Source: Heloderma charlesbogerti
Lineage: Eukaryota > Chordata > Lepidosauria > Squamata > Helodermatidae
NCBI GenBank assembly: GCA_026122225.1
Contig: JANEZZ010003061.1
Span: 868,001 to 932,000 of the forward strand
DNA length: 64,000 nucleotides
Reading direction: 5' to 3'
The notes beneath the pieces were generated by a model that was not told the DNA's origin, ran no database searches, and saw only the letters and a list, made by a program, of their open reading frames with translations. Position numbers and translations under genes: made by a program. Below are positions 23,031-33,964 of the stretch, piece by piece. Within the stretch, counting starts at the first letter, position 1, and each line of letters opens with the position of its first letter.

Positions 23031-23212
23031 CAGTGGAGGCTGGTGGCTCCAATGTCAGTGGGGCAGTGAATCTGCTCCAGGTTTCAGTCAGAACCACTCA
23101 GAACTCTAAAGGTGCTATCTAAGGTGCACCTTGCATAACTCCTTTAGAGTACCGACTGAAACCTAAAGCAGAGTCATTAACACACTGACATCAGAGCCAC
23201 CAGCCTCCACTG
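23031..23212 (+). mobile_element. hAT-like MITE, CAGTGGAGGCTGGTGGCTC ends
   Basis: The 19-bp terminal inverted repeats are exact. The flanks ATCTGACG (23023-23030) and ATCTGATG (23213-23220) are an 8-bp duplication with one change. Subterminal sequences are also partly palindromic. This is a hAT-type non-autonomous element. Confidence 0.8.
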
Positions 23213-23342
23213 ATCTGATGATTGTCAAAATGTTATTGGGGAAGAAAACCCTTTTGAAGATTGGGATAAGGGGTTTTGCTTTGTTAATAATATTGGATTG
23301 GATCCAGACTTAGTAATGTTTAGGGTAACCCTATTGGAATCA

Positions 23343-23384
23343 ATTTTCTTTGAGGACAACCTCTTTGTTGTCCTCAAAGAAAAT
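23343..23384. repeat. Perfect 18-bp-stem hairpin in intron
   Basis: The sequence attttctttgaggacaac, a 6-base loop ctcttt, and the exact inverse gttgtcctcaaagaaaat. It is 98 bases before the HRD exon. Confidence 0.9.
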
Positions 23385-23476
23385 GATACAGTTTGACATT
23401 ATGAAACTTCTCTGTAATCTCATCAATATTCCTCTCCATCTTACTAGAATGGTATTAATATGTGACAATTACTTGA

Positions 23477-23653
<177 letters not shown>

Positions 23654-23704
23654 TAGACATTTCTGTTCATATAGTTGATAATCTGTTATTGTTGTATCTT
23701 TTAT

Positions 23705-23850
23705 TCTGTTTTAATGCATTTGTTTTAATGCATTCATTTTATAATTGATTTAACCAAGTTTTATTTATGATTGTAAGCCACCTTGAGTTCCATTTTTCTT
23801 GGTAGAAAGGCAGGGTACAAATCCAATCAATCAATAAATATCATTCACCT
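23705..23850 (+). mobile_element. L2-type LINE 3' end
   Basis: It contains ttgtaagccaccttgagttc, ggtagaaaggcagggtacaa and an AATAAATA end. It lies 76 bases after the HRD exon donor. Confidence 0.55.
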
Positions 23851-24582
23851 ACCTACAGACTTCATTGAAATGTGGAAATTTTCATCATAAAAATATTTTC
23901 AGAGCCTAGCCACTATTACACACTCTATATGCCTGTAGAATACATATAGTTTACCTCTCTTTTATAGATACATGGATTGGGTATATGCAACATGGCTAAG
24001 ATGATGCCACTGGACAATTGCGCTGCTGAATCTTAGCAAGTAGTTCAGCATACCTTGTTTAACCTGTTTTAAAAGACAGTATATGAAATATTACGCTGTC
24101 CCACTGCTATTCTCATTACGATTATTCACAGATATAGAACAGTGTTGTATATCAATTGCATGAGAAACCACTTTGCTCTTTATCCCCTTGTGTTGTGGGC
24201 ACTATATATGTTACATAATTAGTAGTTTGTAACTCTTGCAGTTATGAACCTCTTTGGTAACTCTGGTCTGATTAGCCAACTACTCCGCAAAACCCACCCC
24301 AAGCAAGTACATTTACTAGCCACTGGGCATCAGGACTCTTCCCCCAGGCATTTCATGGTGCAAGCCAACTTTCTCAGGCTTTCACTGGCTTTGTCTTTGC
24401 ACCCTTTGGGGGGTTTCCCCAAAACACGTATAATAGTACCTGCCTTAAAACCAGAGCCCTTTGAGGTGTTTGAGAAGACTTGGAAAAAGAATTGCTTATT
24501 CCATAGAATCCGTAGTTCACGGTTGAGTATTTACTTCACTGATCTGCTCAACAACCATACAGCACTTCATCTCCAGTATTAC

Positions 24583-24762
24583 GGGGAGGGCTCTAGCTCA
24601 GTGGTGGTAGAGCATGTGGTTTGCATCCAGAAGGTCCCAGGTCCAAGCTTCGTCCTCGTCAGATAGGACTGGAACTGAGATCCTGGATAGCTGCTGCCCA
24701 TCAGAGTACACAGCAGATGGAACCACGGTCTGATTCGGTATAAGGCAGCTTCCTATATTCCT
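24583..24762 (+). mobile_element. tRNA-derived SINE
   Basis: The head ggctctagctcagtggtggt (A-box) and aggtcccaggtccaagc (B-box) are followed by the common tail ggtctgattcggtataaggc. It lies in the intron after the HRD exon. Confidence 0.75.
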
Positions 24763-25349
24763 CTAGCGAACTACAGATGAAGTTTGTTAAGGATAGGGTA
24801 GAAACAGTCAGCTATGATGGTGAAGATATGCAACAAAGGCTGCAGTCCCAAGAGCTACTTCAGGCTTGCCTGAGAAATTGGGCATGGCTAGTGGAATTTT
24901 TTAAAACTTAATGTTGTTTGTTTCATTGGTGGGGGCTGAATACCAAAGCCACATGCTGTACCATGAACTTCTCTCAGTTTCAAAAGTGGTTTGCCCATGT
25001 AGCATGTGTGACTGCTGTTCAAGAAACAGAAGACCAAAGTGCTGTTGGGTGCATGGGAACTGATCATGCAGATGTGTGGATGCAGATCATGTCTATTCAG
25101 CGAACAAAATATATGTTGTTTCTAGCTTCCGATTGTATTTCTAGAGTAAGGATGTAGTTGCTGTCTTCCAGTATGATCAAGATGTGGTTACTGGATTCTC
25201 TCTTTCATAGTAAGCTGCCTGTCATAGCATCTCTATCTCAGGCAAGCAGCTATAAGTATATCTTCAGCTCCACTGTTATCCCTAAAAATAACAATCTCTC
25301 CCCCTTTGAGATTGACACCCTTTCATTCTTTGCTCCCATCCTTGGGAAA

Positions 25350-25770
25350 CTTTTATTTATATGTTTATCATTTAATTATATGCCACCTTTTAGGGAAACC
25401 CTCCCAAGGCAGCACACAGAACTTAAAATGACAAAAGTAATGATAAAAACAATAAAACAATAATAACATCAAAATTAACCATTGAAACCAGATAACACCA
25501 CATACAAGGGCACCAATAAAGTCTTGACTCAGTAAATAAACAATTATTTAAGGCCTTGAAGGGTTGTAATGATGGGGCCTTACATGCATCAATTGGAACA
25601 GAATTCCACAAACAAGGGTCCACCACAGAGAAGGTCCTATTCCTCATGTTTGCCAACCTAATTGTTTTGACAGGTGGGTGTGCACCTGCAGGGTTCCAGT
25701 CACTTGATCTCAAGTGCAGGCAGGTTAGTATGGGTGAAGGCTTCCAGTAACTTTGTTGCTTGTCCCTTCC
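25350..25770 (-). pseudogene. L2-like ORF2 C-terminal fragment, antisense
   Basis: The minus-strand frame keeps RLANMRNRTFSVVDPCLWNS and PSLQPFKALNNCLF, the L2 C-terminus. The tail with tatatgccaccttttaggga is at 25370-25400. Confidence 0.65.
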
Positions 25771-26574
25771 TAATGACTCCAATGTAGATTCATTCTGCTA
25801 GGACTAAACTTTCCATCTAGGTATATTCCCAAGTATGACAGTCCATGACGTTGCTATGGTTTTTCTTATGCAGGCTCCTTTCTTACCTGGGCTGCTGCAA
25901 AGCATATTAGATTAGGGGAGAGGTTGAGGGTGAAACCAGATGTGATGGTGGCAAATTTCTATTTAAACACAGACATGCCCCAGTTATGTAGAATGGGCTT
26001 GGGTCCAACTTTAAAAGAAAAAGGAACATACAGGTAAGGAACCTAGTCAGCCACTCTTCCTGCTGGTTTTACCTGAGGGAAAGGCCAATGGAAGAGATTA
26101 GGTTTAGTTGCAGTATGGAACTAATATTTAAAATAATAACCTTTGCATGATGCATTCTTTGCAACATAGAAGACTTCATGTTAATTGTAGTGCTCTGCTG
26201 CATATATAAGCTTTAGCAATCATATGTCAAGATTCATTAGAATCTTGTTCCCTACAATGCCAGAGATGGTATCATGGGACAATGCTTTTCTAGTCAGAGT
26301 TTCCTAGAGCTGGAAAGCAGCAGCAGCTGGCCTGCAGTATTCCACTCTCCGTTTGGATTTTCCCCCCTCTTAAAATAGATCTTGTTGGCCTAGCCTGAGC
26401 AATTGCATTTTTTTTATTTTGTTAGTATATTTTTGCATTCCAGTCACATGCAGTAGTTCTGATCTATTGTTCACTTTTCATAGTGATTTTTGATACATTT
26501 ACCTAATAAGAAACTTACACACACACAAAACTTACACACTTAAACCAGGCAAAAATATATGAGAGCTTGTTGAA

Positions 26575-26665
26575 GATTTATTTATTTATTTGCAACATTT
26601 GTATACTGCTCCACATCTAAACAGATTCCAAAGCAGTGAATAACAAGAGATAAAATAAAGAAAAG
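26575..26665 (-). mobile_element. LINE 3' end fragment, antisense
   Basis: The sequence tttatttatttatttgcaac then gtatactgctccacatct resembles the reversed end of an L2-like LINE. Confidence 0.4.
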
Positions 26666-27601
26666 ATAAAATGAATGAAACATGATATTAAAATTATTCT
26701 TTAAAATAATTCTAAAATTATTCTGTAGATAGTTTTCTAAACATCTATCAATGGCAAGTTGAATAGTATCACACTCTAAACGCTAGTATGCTTCAATTTT
26801 CACTGAATTGGGCTGCTCAGATAGGCATCCTTTTAAAACAACAAAAACAACCAGAAATAAAATGGATACTAGCTAAAATCATACTGTTGCCTATACTCCA
26901 GTCCTAAACACATGGCATGGAAATAGGGTTCAGTAATTTCAAACAGACTCACTTCAAAAGGAGTTCTCTTAGAATCACAGCATTATATATCTATGTAAGA
27001 CCAGTTCACACATGTTAACAGTCTACACATAATCTCTTCCCAATCATCTACTAGTACAAAGGTTGCGTAGGGAAAGGTATCATCTGAACTGGCATTCCAT
27101 GGGGTCTCTCCCACTGCAATTTGTTGTTGTGGTAGTTTTAAATATAAGATATGGGGCCTGACCTGATATAGGAGGAGAGGAATACAGCTTTCAATTTTTT
27201 TTTTCTCACACTCACAATGAGAAACAGACCCCCACCCACTTTAAATTAATTTGGAGTGGGTGTAAATATGAGCAGAGATATTGGCCAAACATTCTTTCCT
27301 TGACATCCACGTTCAGAGTAGTGATGGATGAGTTCTCCCAGCCTTGAATCAAATTGGTTTGTATAAAGACAAGCTGTATCTGAGTTCGAGGAAATAGGTC
27401 AGCAGAGCTATGCGTGATTGATTTATTTACCTCAGTGTAAACATGCACTGGATTTGGATCAGGATCATGGTGCTTCAGGAGAGGAGGGTTTAAGCTTCCT
27501 CCCAAATTTTATCAACCCACTGCTGTTTAGTTGGTTGCTTTGGAGACTTCCAATTATGTGCTATACGTGACTTTGCAGCTCAAGCAATTGCTTAAGAAGG
27601 T

Positions 27602-28043
27602 CTTTCTACAGGAATCCAGACGTGTACAAAATTATGTATGATGTGGAGAAGGTGGATAGGGAGACATTTTTCTCCCCCTCTCAAAATACTAGAACCTGGG
27701 GTCATGCTATGAAGCTGATTAGTGGGAGATTCAGGACAGATAAAAAGAGGCCTTCTTCACACAATGCATACTTAAACTATGGAATTCATTACCACAGGAT
27801 ACAGTGATGGCCACCAATTTGGATGGCTTTAATTAGGGGTTAGACAAATTCCTGGAGGAGAAGGCTATCAATGGCTACTTGTCCTGATGGTTATATGCTA
27901 CCTCCATTATCAGAGGCAGTAAGCCTATGTACACCCGTTGCTGGGTTGTGTGGGAAGGAGGTGCTGTTGCACTCATGTCCTGCTTGTGGGTTTCCTGTGG
28001 GCAGCTGGTTAGCCACTGTATGAACAGAATGCTGGACTAGAAG
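27602..28043 (+). mobile_element. CR1 LINE 3' fragment (left part), interrupted by L2
   Basis: The remnant of the ORF2 end reads MYKIMYDVEKVDRETFF and KLISGRFRTDK, followed by the 3' UTR to gctggactag. The tail aaggacccttggtctgatcc continues at 31939-31980 beyond the L2. The CR1 insertion is therefore older. Confidence 0.8.
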
Positions 28044-28090
28044 CCAGGGCCTGCAGGAGAAGCCACCACCACCACCACTGGGGAAGAGGC

Positions 28091-28256
28091 GTGCTTGCTG
28101 CCGCTGGGCCTGCTGCTGCCGCCGCTGGGCCTGCTGCTGCCGCCGCTGGGCCTGCTGCTGCCGCCGCTGGGCCTGCTGCTGCCGCCGCTGGGCCTGCTGC
28201 TGCCACTGCCGCTGGGCCTGCTGCTGCCGCCGCCGCTGGGCCTGCTGCTGCCGCCG
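28091..28256 (+). repeat. 21-bp GC-rich minisatellite in L2 5' region
   Basis: The unit gctgctgccgccgctgggcct is repeated about eight times with small changes. It lies in the first of two related 5' monomers of the L2 at 28044-31932. Long open frames on both strands here (poly-Ala, Ser/Arg-rich) are by-products of the 21-base period. Confidence 0.85.
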
Positions 28257-28463
28257 TTGTCACCACCACCAGGCCTTCCCTGTGGACTTCTGCCTGGCGG
28301 ACCGCCAGTCCCTGCAGGACCAGGCCCCCAGGTACCGAGCCAGCTGTGCTGCTCCACCTGCCCCTCCCTGGAGAGGCTACATAAGCTGGCTGGCTGAGGT
28401 GGCCTGGGAGAGCCAGGGCCTGCAGGAGAAGCCACCATCACCACCACTGGGGAAGAGGCGTGC

Positions 28464-28552
28464 TTGCTGCGGCTGCTGCGGCTGCTGCGGCTGCTGCGGC
28501 TGCTGCGGCTGCTGCGGCTGCTGCGGCTGCTGCGGCTGCTGCGGCTGCTGCT
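28464..28552 (+). repeat. 9-bp (ctgctgcgg)n minisatellite in L2 5' region
   Basis: About ten copies of a 9-base unit lie in the second 5' monomer of the same L2. Both monomers begin with cagggcctgcaggagaagcc and a CCACCA run, and both end near aggccttccctgtggact. The two arrays therefore expanded independently inside a duplicated unit. Confidence 0.85.
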
Positions 28553-28662
28553 GGGCCTGCTGCTGCTGGGCCTGCTGCTGCTGCCGCCGCCACCACCACC
28601 ACCACCACCGCCATGAGGCCTTCCCTGTGGACTCCTGCCTGGCATTTTTAAGGGGATTTTAA

Positions 28663-31600
28663 TTGTTTTGTTTGTTTGTTTTATTTTGTTGGGGGGATTT
28701 TGTTGTGTTTTTAGGGGTGGGTAGCCTGCCTGATAGGCGGGAGCGAGGGGGCATGTGTCCACCTGATGGAGGCAGTGGGGGGAGTGTTGAGGGCCAGAAC
28801 ATACCGAGGCTGGGCGGCAGGCGCTGGCGGAGCGCTAGGGGCAGGCCATGCCAGGTAAGGGGAACAAGGGAGAGATGTGTAGTATCTGTCCCCTGCTCTG
28901 GGCCTGTCCAGAGCCAAAGGATGGCTAGGGGAGGCGTGATCCCATCTTCTGGCCTTCGTTTGCTGCTCTGCAATGCCAGGTCTGTTACCCAGAAAACCTC
29001 CCTCATCCATGACATGATCCTGGATGAGGGTGCAGACCTGGCATGTATTACGGAGACCTGGCTGGCTGAGGCTGCTGCTCCAACCCTTGCAGCCATGTGT
29101 CCAGCTGGATTTTTGTATGCACAGCAGCCGAGGGCTGGGGATCGGGGAGGGGGAGTGGCTGTTATCTACCGAGAGTCCTTGGTCTTCACCAGACCCCCTC
29201 TCCGGGAGACCAAGGTTGCTGAGTGCATGTACTGGAGGTTGGGCCCGAAGGGCAGTCTGGGGATTCTGCTCGTGTACCGTCCACCCCGCTGCACGACTGA
29301 CTCCCTGGCCGAGGTGCTTGAGGTGGTCTCTGATGTGTGTGTACAGTCCCCTAACTTACTGGTGTTGGGGGACTTCAACGTACATTCGGAGGCCATCCTC
29401 ACAGGAGCACCTCGGGACTTCATGGAGACCATGGCCTCCTGGGAGCTGCACCATATTCTAACTGGGCCCACCCATGTAGCCTGTCATGCACTAGACCTTG
29501 TGTTTGTTTCTGGAGAAGCGGGGAGTGATCTGGAAGTCGGGGGTATATCCACCACCCCCTTGTCATGGTCAGATCACTATCTGGTGACGTTGGACTTCTC
29601 GGTTCCACAACCCCTCCGCAGGGGTGGAGGACGCATTAAAATGGTCCGCCCCAGGCGTCTTATGGATCCAAATGGATTCCTGAACGCGCTTGGGGATTCT
29701 CTGGGGCATGCCAACGGCCACTCGGTCGAAACCCTGGTGGGTGGCTGGAATGCCGCAATCACTGGGGCATTAGATCGGGTGGCTCCGAAACGCCCTCTCC
29801 CCCTGAACAGGGCTAGGACTGCACCATGGTTCAATTTGCAGTTACGAGCTCTGAAACAGGAGGTGAGACGACTAGAGCGCCGGTGGCGGAAGTCTCGCTC
29901 CAAAGACGATCAGACACGGGCTAGAGCTGTATCTTCAGCCTATCACGTGACGGTGAAGGCAGCAAAAAAGGAATATTATGCTGCCTCCATCGCGTCTGCA
30001 GAGTGCTGCCCCAGGAGGCTGTTCCAAGTGGTCCGGAGCCTGGTCGGTCCTGTGGCTCCGGAACCACTGGAGCATTCTAAGGCCTCCTGTGAGGCTTTGG
30101 CAAGGCACTTTGCAGATAAAATTGATCAGATTAGGTGTGTTACTCTGCACACTGTGGATACAGTTAGTGAGCAAGAGGCGGCCTGTGGCAAACCCGTTTT
30201 GTGGGATTGGTTCCAGCTTCTTCCTCCTGATGAAGTGGACAAGGTGCTTTCATCTGTAAGGCTGACCACCTGCTTACTTGATCCTTGCCCATCTCGGCTC
30301 ATTATGAGCTGCAGAGAGAGGCTGGGTGAGGGGATCAAGGCGGTGGTGAACGCCTCCCTTGAGGAGGGAGTGATGCCATCAGCCCTCAAGGAGGCAGTGA
30401 TAAGACCGCTCTTAAAGAAGCCCTCCTTGGATCCTCAAGTTCTGAACAACTTTCGCCCAGTCTCAAATCTGCCATTTTTGGGCAAGGTGATTGAGCGGGT
30501 GGTGGCGGTGCAGTTGAAGGCACACTTGGAAGAAACTGATTATCTAGACCCATTTCAGTCGGGCTTCAGGCCTGGGCATGGGACAGAAACGGCCTTGGTC
30601 GCCTTGGTGGATGATATGAGGAGGGCTCTGGATAGGGGTGAATGCTCCTTCCTTGTTCTCCTCGACCTCTCAGCGGCTTTTGATACCGTTGACCACGGTA
30701 TCCTCCTGGACCGCCTGGAGGGGTTGGGCATTGGAGACACTGTATTGCGGTGGTTCCGGTCTTTCCTCTCCGGCAGGGACCAGAGGGTAGCACTGGGAGA
30801 GGAGGTTTCGGACCTGTGGCCACTTACTTGTGGGGTGCCACAGGGTTCCATCCTCTCCCCGATGCTATTTAACATCTATGTGAAGCCACTGGGGGCTATC
30901 ATCAGGAGGTTTGGGGTGCAGTGTCATCAATATGCGGATGACACGCAGCTCTACCTCTCATTCAAATCTTCACCAAGGTTGGCCATAGAATCCCTGTCCA
31001 AATGTCTGGAGATGGTGAGTGGCTGGATGGGGAGGAATAAGCTGAAGCTGAACCCTGACAAGACCGAGGTACTTTTGGTGGGAGACAAGAGGAGGCTGGG
31101 GGATGTTGACCTGGTGTTGAATGGGGTACGGCTACCCTTGAAAGACCAGGTCCACAGCCTGGGGGTCATTTTGGACTCCCAGCTGTCCATGGAGGCTCAG
31201 GTGTCAGCTGTGAGCCGGACAGCGCTGTATCAACTCCATCTGATACGGCGGCTGCGCCCCTTCCTTCCCGACCATCTGCTCCCATTGGTAGTACATGCCC
31301 TGGTCTCCTCTCGTTTAGACTACTGTAATGCGCTCTATGTGGGGTTACCCTTGAAGACGGTTCGGAAGCTGCAGCTGGTACAGAACGCGGCAGCTCGCCT
31401 GATTAAAGGCAGCCGCCGGCGAGATCACATCACTCCAGTGCTGAAGGAGTTGCACTGGTTACCAGTTGTTTTCCGGGCCAAATTCAAGGTGTTGGTTTTG
31501 ACCTTTAAAACCCTATATGGTTCCGGCCCAGCCTATCTTAAGGAGCGCCTCCAGCAGCACCAGACAGGCCGCTTAACAAGATCAGCCTCGGATGGCCTTC

Positions 31601-31779
31601 TCTCTGTCCCATCAGCCAGGACAGCTAGACTGGTGGGGATGAGGGAGAGGGCCTTTTCTGTGGTGGCCCCCACTCTGTGGAACTCCCTCCCTAGGGAACT
31701 CCGTCATGCCCCCTCTTTAATGAGCTTCCGTCGTGCATTAAAAACATGGTTGTTCAGGCAGGCATTTGGGGTGGGTTAG
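28663..31779 (+). CDS. L2-clade LINE ORF2: endonuclease and reverse transcriptase, intact
   Basis: One uninterrupted frame of 1,038 codons encodes the retrotransposon enzyme that nicks target DNA and copies element RNA into it. The apurinic-type endonuclease comes first: NARSV near residue 105, the ITETWL glutamate, GGGVAVIY, LGDFNVHSE, and SDH at residues 303-305. The reverse transcriptase follows: LNNFRPVSNLPFLGKVIER, LLDLSAAFD at about 666-674, GVPQGSILSPMLFNIYV, and catalytic YADD at 757-760. The C-terminal part has LDYCNALYVGLPLKTVRKLQ and LVQNAAARL, typical of L2. The first Met (28663) precedes 86 residues with no motif, and a second Met at 28921 lies just before the endonuclease and may be the real start. 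No frameshift or stop is seen, so the copy is young or conserved. It is in the same orientation as DCLK1. Confidence 0.9.
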   Translation: MFCLFVLFCWGDFVVFLGVGSLPDRRERGGMCPPDGGSGGSVEGQNIPRLGGRRWRSARGRPCQVRGTRERCVVSVPCSGPVQSQRMARGGVIPSSGLRLLLCNARSVTQKTSLIHDMILDEGADLACITETWLAEAAAPTLAAMCPAGFLYAQQPRAGDRGGGVAVIYRESLVFTRPPLRETKVAECMYWRLGPKGSLGILLVYRPPRCTTDSLAEVLEVVSDVCVQSPNLLVLGDFNVHSEAILTGAPRDFMETMASWELHHILTGPTHVACHALDLVFVSGEAGSDLEVGGISTTPLSWSDHYLVTLDFSVPQPLRRGGGRIKMVRPRRLMDPNGFLNALGDSLGHANGHSVETLVGGWNAAITGALDRVAPKRPLPLNRARTAPWFNLQLRALKQEVRRLERRWRKSRSKDDQTRARAVSSAYHVTVKAAKKEYYAASIASAECCPRRLFQVVRSLVGPVAPEPLEHSKASCEALARHFADKIDQIRCVTLHTVDTVSEQEAACGKPVLWDWFQLLPPDEVDKVLSSVRLTTCLLDPCPSRLIMSCRERLGEGIKAVVNASLEEGVMPSALKEAVIRPLLKKPSLDPQVLNNFRPVSNLPFLGKVIERVVAVQLKAHLEETDYLDPFQSGFRPGHGTETALVALVDDMRRALDRGECSFLVLLDLSAAFDTVDHGILLDRLEGLGIGDTVLRWFRSFLSGRDQRVALGEEVSDLWPLTCGVPQGSILSPMLFNIYVKPLGAIIRRFGVQCHQYADDTQLYLSFKSSPRLAIESLSKCLEMVSGWMGRNKLKLNPDKTEVLLVGDKRRLGDVDLVLNGVRLPLKDQVHSLGVILDSQLSMEAQVSAVSRTALYQLHLIRRLRPFLPDHLLPLVVHALVSSRLDYCNALYVGLPLKTVRKLQLVQNAAARLIKGSRRRDHITPVLKELHWLPVVFRAKFKVLVLTFKTLYGSGPAYLKERLQQHQTGRLTRSASDGLLSVPSARTARLVGMRERAFSVVAPTLWNSLPRELRHAPSLMSFRRALKTWLFRQAFGVG

Positions 31780-31938
31780 GGAATTTTAAAAAAATGTTTA
31801 TGGTAAAATTTTATTGTTTTAAATTGTTTTATGGTGGGTTGTACATCGCCCAGAGTGGCTGGGTGACCAGTCAGATGGGCGATTAATAAATTTAATAAAT
31901 AAATAAATAAATTCAATAAATAAATAAATAAATAGAAG

Positions 31939-31980
31939 GACCCTTGGTCTGATCCAGCATAGCTCTTCTTGTGTTCTCAT
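31939..31980 (+). mobile_element. CR1 tail (right part), beyond the L2
   Basis: The sequence gacccttggtctgatccagc and ctcttcttgtgttctcat is the terminal part of the CR1 started at 27602. Confidence 0.75.
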
Positions 31981-33850
31981 GTAATCCAGGGTCATTAGGT
32001 TCAAAATGATGAAAAAGCATAGCTTTAGCACTTACTAATGGTCTAACAGTGAGAAATTCCTGACAGTAATCAGAAACCATGTTTCAAGAACTCCTGCACT
32101 GTTAAACTTTCCACCAAAGATGAAAGTATGAACCTTTTTTCTGATGCTAATTGTTGTGCTAATTGTTGGGGGTGGAATATATGCTGAGAAATCTGAATGG
32201 GCTGCATCTGGCCTGTGAGCTGGAGGTTCCTACTCCTGCTGTTTAGCATTAGGACCTCCTTTGTTTCAAGGAGAGAAATAGAGCAGCCATTTGTGAACCA
32301 CCAAAATAGAGGCTAAAAGAGGACACCTAGTTGCATGAAATTTGCATGTTCTAATGTACATGTATTGCTGCAAATTTAGAAATAATTATTCTAATGTAAA
32401 TAGAGATGCAGTACATCTCACCATCCTGTGAAAGACTGTTACTGGCGGGCCTTGCTGTCCAGCTCCTAACTTTTGAAGGGCAACTTCATGGCTCAGGCCC
32501 TCTTTCTTATGCTTTGTTATCTTTATACTGGACTTGGAATGGGCAGCCCTTCAAATAGTGGAGGCCTTCAAACTACAGGACAGTCCTCTGGCAGCCCTTC
32601 AGACAGAGGACTCTCCTCTGTAAAAAGGGACACATGGCCACCCTAAGCAAGGAGCACTTTCTTCCTCTGTTTTTCCTCTGAGCAAAAAGCACTGACTTAC
32701 TCCAATTTTTCTGTACAGTGTGACATCTCATACACAATATCACACTTGTATTTTACCAGTTACTAATCTGGATATTTACTGTCCTTCATTCCAGTCATTC
32801 TTCTGGATTAAAACCTTAACATCATCTCTAAGGTTGTGTTGAAAGGGGAATGAAAAAATCTATACTTCACCACACTGTATATGTTACCACACTTAAATTA
32901 TACGGACTTTGAGTGTACTCCCTAACTATCCTGTCGTGCTCAAAGCTATGGACAATTTTGACCTGGATGAAGGCAGAGGTTGACACATGTTGGTGTACAG
33001 GGGCTACTAAACTGTGTAACCCCTGTACAACAACAGTTTTATTGCTTAGTTAAAACTATTTTGATTAGGCACCCTATTTTGACTTGGTCACACCTCTTTG
33101 TTGATTTATCCTGCATGGTATTAATATCACATTCCAATACACGTGCTGTTAATCAACTAGCTATTTTGCTGTTTTACTGAACCAAGCTTAAAAGGCCTTA
33201 GTAGATGGAATACTTTGCATATATAAAGGCTTTAATATTTCACCACTACATTCACTTCACGTGGTAACTTCAAGGCATGCCTTTCCCATTTTAATCGGAG
33301 CATATTTTCATAATTGCTGCTATTTAACATGATTATTTTGTCAAATCACGGGATAGCTTTATAGCCATATAATAAGCCCAGGAGAACAACTTCTTTGACT
33401 GTTGCCATCTGCAGCGATCACAAGAGCAGCTTAGAAAATATGGACAGTCTTTAGAGTAATAGGATACATATGGTAGCACACAATTATGTGTGGCTGGATT
33501 CAATTAGTGTTGTACAATTACACAGTTTTATTGCTTAGTTAAAACAGTGAAAGCACTACATAGTGGGTAATTTGCACTAATCCACATCTCTTTAATTGCC
33601 CTTCAGGGCTTAAAGGAAAATAGAACTTGTAAAGAGCTTACTTTCTGAGTAAGATGAGCTTTAAACGATCATGTATATTCTTTGTTCTTGGCAGGGCAGA
33701 CAGTTAAAATATTACTGCTTCAAGTTGGAGTCTTATTTATGTCTTCATTCTTACTAGCTAGGGGATTGGGAGGGGATATTGCCTGTTCCCCAATGTTTCT
33801 TTGTTTTCTTGTTTACAGAAAGAAATGGAGGGTTTTTTTTAAGAAAATAA
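31981..33850 (+). other. Intron, no recognisable element
   Basis: This is mostly unique-looking AT-rich sequence. The stretch acagttttattgcttagtta occurs twice (near 33028 and 33522), which may be a small old duplication. Confidence 0.5.
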
Positions 33851-33857
33851 ACTCTAA

Positions 33858-33961
33858 GGGTGCAATCATATGCATGTTTAGAGGGAGAAAAGGCCTACAA
33901 CTCCCAGAATGCTGGGAGTTGTAGGCCTTTTCTCCATCTAAACATGCATAGGATTGTGCCC
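33858..33961. mobile_element. Harbinger-like MITE, 104-bp near-perfect hairpin, TAA duplication
   Basis: The two halves, gggtgcaatcatatgcatg and its inverse ending ggattgtgccc, fold into one stem around aatg. TAA flanks both ends (33855-33857 and 33962-33964). It is a shorter, cleaner copy of the 9092 family. Confidence 0.75.
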
Positions 33962-33964
33962 TAA

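Larger units (their letters stand above)
28044..31932 (+). mobile_element. Full-length-looking L2 LINE with 6-bp target duplication
   Basis: The element starts at ccagggcctgcagg and has a 0.6-kb GC-rich 5' region, the complete ORF2, and a short 3' UTR ending in gggcgattaataaat plus taaa-type repeats. TAGAAG occurs on both sides (28038-28043 and 31933-31938) and is the likely target duplication. The insertion site is inside a CR1 3' end, whose sequence continues correctly across the element. Several AATAAA motifs in its tail are in sense orientation within a DCLK1 intron. Confidence 0.85.

Noticed and set aside
28037..28762. 241-codon minus-strand Ser/Arg/Gly-rich frame and plus-strand poly-Ala frames
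   Set aside because: All are by-products of 9- and 21-base GC repeats whose period is a multiple of three. No domain and no splice context.
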